Positions 59,101-64,000 of a stretch of DNA of 64,000 bases are shown here, one piece after another. The notes below the pieces were generated by a model. That model had not been told where the DNA came from. It saw only the letters and a list, made by a program, of their open reading frames with translations, and made no database searches. Position 1 is the stretch's first letter. Each line of letters begins with the position of its first letter. Made by a program: the position numbers and the translations under genes. Origin of the DNA: Jackrogersella multiformis (Eukaryota; Ascomycota; Sordariomycetes; Xylariales; Hypoxylaceae); contig CADCXD010000018.1 in NCBI GenBank assembly GCA_902806575.1, forward strand, positions 930,001 through 994,000. The letters run 5' to 3'.

Positions 59101-61162
59101 CATAATGCTGTATATTTAATGAATAAAGACTATAATAACTCATAAGTCTCACCTACCTAGCAGCCTAGGTAGTTTAGTTTTCGGAAAATCATTTTGAGAA
59201 ACTCCTCAAGTTTTACTCGCTTACTTGGAGTATAGATAAGATACCTCCTAAGACAGTAATGTATTGAACGGTGAGAGATAAGCCACCTGGAGTACTTACC
59301 TAGATACCTAGGTAGCTTGGCTAGGTGGCTACAGCCTCCTATGTCACCGTTAACGTCCAACTGAGCCGCCACAGCATAATCTAGCATAGGCTTAACAGAT
59401 CCACCTCGTGGAATTTTGTTTCTCCTTATATGTGGATTTTCGATAGAGAGAAGCACGAACGGCTGGAATGCTAATGTTAGTCAGGGACCTAAACAGTAGA
59501 TCCGATGGTACTGGAATCTTGAAATACATACACTAGTGTAGACATCAGGCACGCCGCACCCAGAAGAGACCAAGGGAGATATGCTAGTAGATCCGGACAA
59601 TGCAACATCTTAACGTGCCTGCTGATCGTAGTACGTATCGTAACTCAAGGTGAGCCGCTACGTACATGTATCATCCAGATATGTACACATAGTATTTCAA
59701 ACCGAGACATGTAATTCGTTGAACACCATCTTCCTAACCTGTCCTTGCATGCAGAGGTACATACCAGTATGTACATACTTGGAAGGTTAGTTCCGAATGA
59801 AGCTCTATGAATCTTGGCCCCCACGGAACGGATCAATGAGATGCCATAGATCAAGACATCTACACCATTCGATCAAAGCTTGCATATACAGTGAGACATG
59901 ATACTTACCTACGTACAGCGAATTGAAGGTCGTCTTATGGTCGTTTTCAGCAGAGTCAATATTTAAGTTGAATTCGGCAATGTGGGAAAAGTTTCTCCTC
60001 AACAACTCGAGTCAACGTTGCCGTATATCTTGGTTAAGCTCCAAGCTTCCGCGTCAGCCCATCATATGAATCGTGTGCGTCTGTAAAGTTAGTTTATACG
60101 AGAAAACATTTTGAGGTTGCATATATGTAATCTGCATACATGGTAAATCTTCCATTAAAATGATAGATCAATCATGTATGGCCTACACGTGTAGATAGAT
60201 GGCCGTTGCGCTGGATGTATATCAATATGTGTATATATATGGGCGAACGTCTCGATAGTAGAGCCTTTGGTAGGTATCATGTAACTTATGTACAAGAAAG
60301 GTACATTGGCAGTACATTGTTGGGCAGGTACAACTTGTCGAGTCCCAAGTGTCTGCAACCTCCCCCCGCTTCCACTTCTGCTTTTTTGGAACAGGGCAGT
60401 CTCTACACTAGTGTAGTATAAAAAGTACATGGTACCTTAAGACAAGGGTTGCAGGACAAGGGGTCCACTCTCCACCATCCCCCTGCACAACCCCTTGCAC
60501 ATTTTGGTCTTGTCCTTGTGCAACTGTGTGGAGGGAAACTGGAACTCGACTGGATCGGATTCCTCTTTCCCATGTTCTCCAGGGCTGTTTCTTTTAAAGT
60601 AACAAACTTCCCGTCGTATCTCACATGGGAAAGCTTCTCTGATCCGCTTCACTCCTTCTCAACCTTTGTTCTCGAACATCCTCCCACAAACCACCAACAC
60701 CCATTTGCCAACTCTTCAACGCAATTCACCTCGCTATATCGCTAGATAGACCCTGTATGTGGTGATTTTAAGCCTGATCTAGCTTAAGCTTACCTGCGTA
60801 CACACAAAACGCACATACATATGCTTACCTTACCGGAGACCACCACCACCACCATCCCACCTTCACTTGTGCCGTCGCGTCTTCAAACCCGTGCTAGCAT
60901 TAGCTCTCGCCCATAAAAACTTTGTCTACGTTCAGAGGACGCTTAATTGAACACAATCCTAATCAGCGACCTAGTTCACTCACATCCCGAATCGATCGCA
61001 TTGCCAGCTTACCCTACCAATAGCGGTGTGAGCCTCATATTCCTCGAACAACGTGATAGACGAAGCTTGAATATCAGCACGGTTCAGGCAGTCTCCACTA
61101 GGAACTAAACCCTCATACCATTTTCCGCGTCCACCCACCCACGCACCATATCCACAGACACA
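53143..61162. other. 8-kb gene-poor region
   Basis: I find no protein gene or RNA gene I can support. The longest ORFs (53702-54418 + without an ATG start, 54949-55533 -, 55135-55368 +) read as low-complexity or random sequence. The region has scattered TACCTAGGTA motifs (54555, 56035, 57805, 58303, 59155-59170, 59310). Simple repeats include AC at 54131-54142 and CCTACATA at about 58249-58280. Its right end (about 60630-61162) is CT-rich and likely the leader of the C2H2 gene. Confidence 0.55.
58249..58280. repeat. Tandem repeat, unit CCTACATA
   Basis: Three to four CCTACATA-type units merge into the TACCTA motif family. Confidence 0.75.
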
Positions 61163-61996
61163 ATGCACGCTCGAGACGCCACCGGTCGTCAGGTGTCGCT
61201 CCTGAACGATGATCCATACGCCAGTCACCAATCGTACCACACAGCTACCCACTATCAGTCCGCCGGCGACCAATCGCCGATGCCCCACACCCCAGAGCTC
61301 CTCCGTTCAGATTCATACGATTCCAACGCCAGCTACGATGCCTTCTCGCCGCTGACTCCTGGCATATATGACTACTCGTCACGACAACTATACGATGATT
61401 ATATTCCTGACCAACAGGCCGGGATGAAGCGTCCGGTCTACGTCTCGGCTAGCCGTTCCAACTCATATGAGGATGATAGCTCCGCTAGCTCCGTGGCGCC
61501 CGAGAAGGCCGGCAAACGCTACCCTTGCCGGTACCGTGATAGCCACGGCTGCGAGAAGACATTCACAACTTCGGGACATGCCTCGCGACACTCCAAGATC
61601 CACACCGCCGAGAAGGCGGTTCAGTGCACCTACCCTGGCTGCCACAAGAAGTTCACTCGCGCAGACAACATGAAGCAGCACCTTGAAACCCACTTCAAGG
61701 ACAAGTCAAAGTCTTCTAGCTCTTCCAAATCCAAGAGCTCATCCCTATCTTCTTCTTCCAAACGAGGTTCCGTGTCCTCTTCTAAGTCGTCGTCTCACAG
61801 TAACGGGCCTTCTCACGAGGTTCAGATGTGGGACTCGGACCAATATGGCTCTGATGCTCAGCCACCGCTCTCATCCCCTGGGGGCGCCTGGGACATGCGT
61901 GGCCTCAACGTCCCTCTGATGAGCCGACCGAGTGCGGCGAGAACCAGCAGCGGGTTAGACGCCCTTGCAGCAATCGCTTGTCAGGAAGGCGCTTAG
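61163..61996 (+). CDS. Two-finger C2H2 zinc-finger protein (Nrg1-like pattern)
   Basis: Predicted nuclear transcription factor of 277 residues, single exon, starting ACAATGCACG after a CT-rich leader. The N-terminal 115 residues are Ser/Tyr/Asp-rich and disordered. Two tandem fingers follow. The first has Cys122-X7-Cys130-X12-His143-X3-His147, the second Cys155-X4-Cys160-X12-His173-X3-His177, with the linker TAEKAVQ where TGEKP is usual. The first finger helix TTSGHASRHSKIH and second TRADNMKQHLETH resemble the Nrg1/FlbC type in layout; the exact subfamily is uncertain. The extra residues between the first pair of cysteines are unusual. A Ser/Lys tract (about 183-210, with runs of SSSSK) lies just after the fingers and may act as a nuclear localisation or regulatory segment. 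Target genes unknown. Confidence 0.88.
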   Translation: MHARDATGRQVSLLNDDPYASHQSYHTATHYQSAGDQSPMPHTPELLRSDSYDSNASYDAFSPLTPGIYDYSSRQLYDDYIPDQQAGMKRPVYVSASRSNSYEDDSSASSVAPEKAGKRYPCRYRDSHGCEKTFTTSGHASRHSKIHTAEKAVQCTYPGCHKKFTRADNMKQHLETHFKDKSKSSSSSKSKSSSLSSSSKRGSVSSSKSSSHSNGPSHEVQMWDSDQYGSDAQPPLSSPGGAWDMRGLNVPLMSRPSAARTSSGLDALAAIACQEGA

Positions 61997-64000
61997 GATT
62001 TCCTTGATTACAATCTCTCCTATTTCTGACGCCGGCGTGGCACTGGGCGGTACCCGATATCCAGTAATGACGGGGTAATGAATGGGTAATGTTTATCCCT
62101 GTGTGCCACAGGCATGAAAGGATTTGTTTCAACATGGCGTTTGGGTATATTCGGGATCATACTCATGGACCATATTATCGATACCAGGGTGGCAAGCATA
62201 CGATGGCGCACCTCATTGATTTTTGCATACTTCGAATGACGGTCGGAAAAAGCAATCGAGGGGCATAGGTGCTTCTCCCGCTTTTCTGTGCCCACGATGC
62301 AGTAACCAGGGCTGATTAGCTCGTCGCCCTCGATTTTCACTTCTTTGGAAAAGGGATGGAGCAGGTGTATAAACGTCAGCAAGGGCGAGTGCGTGTATGC
62401 TTGCATATACGAGCTGACTATCAGGCGCACAGGAGTCGCGCCGGGGGCTCACCATTAAGGGCCCAAACACTGAGTCGGGTGGCATTTTATCTACTTGAAC
62501 ATGTATATATATATACAGATATATACATGATGTTGGGGTTAGGCATTTAGATACCAACGTCCGCCCGTAACAGAAAAGGGGCGGATGGCATACGAAAATG
62601 AGAAGCAATGTTTAATGATACAAAAGCTCTATGCTCCGCCGTGTATGAACCAATTCCCAGAATATGCACAGTCAAACATGTGGAGCTGTAATATGCTCAA
62701 GGACACTCACATCTAAGACGACCGACTAAGCATAGGAATTATCCCTCTCGAAAAGGGGCTGCGGGATTACATCTAAGATGAGTACTGAAGTTGGTAGCTC
62801 GGTCGAGGACGGCGGACCTGATGATAACTTCATCGCATCCAGCTAAGTCCCTGGTATTAGGCACAGACCCTGACCTAATGCATGATGTATGTGTATGTGT
62901 GTGTGTATGTATGTACGAGACAGCTGGGAGTAATGTGTGTAACCGCATAGCCGTCAGCCTGCCGTATGTACGTGTGTACGTACTTAGGGTAACACGACGT
63001 CCTTCGGTACCATCTCGACGGCGCGGCTTCTAATTTAGTACGCAATCCGGAATAGGTAATTACCTAGGCGTTAAACATTGAAGTTATAGTTTGCGCGTCT
63101 ATCGTTTATCATATGTTTCTACCTATGCCTACGTAAAAGACAATGCCTTTACCAACATTTACATTAACATTTACACATAGGGAGTTCGTACTTGGGGGTT
63201 TTGGGTTTTTGGTTCCATCGTGAGAAATGAAACCCCCGAACAACACACACCCCCCCCCTCCTCCTTTTTCTTCTCTCCCCTCTCCAATGTTCCTTTCGGC
63301 ACCGACGTCATCCTGCATCTACCGCATCGTCACAATCGCAGCCCCGGCCTCTGGTCCCTGCTTTTTTTCAACCCCCATACTATCCGGCCAAAACCCTCCG
63401 GCAGCTAGCTACCTAGGTACCTACCTAGTCAGCTAGTGTATGTACGGTACGTAGAGAGAAAGCAAGGCTTGATTGATTTCTGCGCTCGGTTCCACCGTCT
63501 AGCTGGGCATTGTTACATGTCATATCTGTCGTTACTTATCTGCTAGCACGTAGGTAGTAAGTATGCGCTATGTACGCGACGATGCTAGCCGGCGGGTCTT
63601 GCTTGCGTGCCTGTCGATCCGGTTTTCTGGGGGTGTTTTCATTTTTCTTCTGTACGCGAGTTGCGACATGCGCCTCGTGTCGCTTTTTTATTATTTTCAT
63701 CTTACTAACGTCATTTCTTTTTCTCGAGCATACACATTTGCGAGACGAGACAAGACAAGATGGTTACGTTTTTGCCGTTGGAAAATTCTTCTTCTTCATA
63801 GATAATTTCTAATATGTACAGCTATCCAGGATATACCCTAACCCCGTCCCTTTGTTGAAGACCGTCATGTTGTTACATGTACTCGTTACGTTTCCCTGAC
63901 TCCTTTTAACTCCTCCGTCGCATGCCCGCCGACGACGTATGTATATATGTCTCGTATGTCTGTCTCGTATGTTTATTAGGTATGTGTATGCGTGCGCCAT
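61997..64000. other. Right-end intergenic region
   Basis: No gene is supported to the end of the window. Features seen: TA-rich 62500-62525, a TG/TATG run (62885-62912), a C run (63248-63260), CCTAGGTACCTACCTAG (63410-63427) and CT-rich stretches near 63250-63380. Small ORFs on both strands overlap each other and look random. Confidence 0.6.

Overview
The window is nuclear DNA from a filamentous ascomycete, most likely a Sordariomycete. Support: short GT-AG introns (about 45 to 115 nt, a few longer) with CTAAC-type branch points; fungus-typical proteins (Cch1, Zn2Cys6 activator, DUF3824 protein, CBM18 chitin deacetylase, Ric1, Clf1, Prp31); and a single dispersed 5S rRNA gene of Neurospora type. 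The order is not certain. I recognise no transposon, virus, prophage or CRISPR feature. Exon coordinates were set by hand from splice signals, reading phase and family conservation; every spliced model sums to a multiple of three.

Layout. 1-1046: 3' end of a Cch1-type calcium channel gene. 3878-4168: small Ser-rich protein. 5129-7002: ferroportin-family transporter. 7525-8241 and 9028-9573: two unrecognised proteins. 10905-12595 (-): B-type mitotic cyclin with an unusually long pyrimidine-rich leader. 14389-15700: mitochondrial ribosomal protein uL2m. 16491-18034 (-): secreted chitin deacetylase with three chitin-binding modules. 21146-22635: PAP2 lipid phosphate phosphatase. 23065-23184: 5S rRNA. 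24741-25877 (-): casein kinase II beta. 26673-30093 (-) and 30747-32124 (+): divergent pair RIC1 and THO3. 33636-36727: Zn2Cys6 transcription factor. 38559-41131: fusion of a FAR1/WRKY-like Cys region with an omega-like glutathione transferase. 43679-45835: DUF3824 protein. 48622-50640 (-) and 51205-53142 (+): divergent spliceosome pair CLF1 and PRP31. 53143-61162: 8 kb without a convincing gene. 61163-61996: two-finger C2H2 protein.

The genes are mostly housekeeping or single-locus functions and do not form a metabolic cluster. The functional themes are RNA processing (CLF1, PRP31, THO3), cell cycle and signalling (cyclin B, CK2 beta, Cch1), membrane and metal traffic (RIC1, PAP2, ferroportin), and transcription. 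Intergenic DNA is dominated by a short palindromic motif, TACCTAGGTA, and its half sites, which are largely absent from the exons read.

No undescribed multi-gene system was found. The observations most worth checking are the DNA-binding-like/GST fusion, the 5S gene whose helix II sequence diverges but keeps pairing, the TACCTAGGTA family, two GC-AG introns, the CLF1-PRP31 shared promoter, and a TATA/CT-rich promoter-like block near 23.6 kb with no gene attached.
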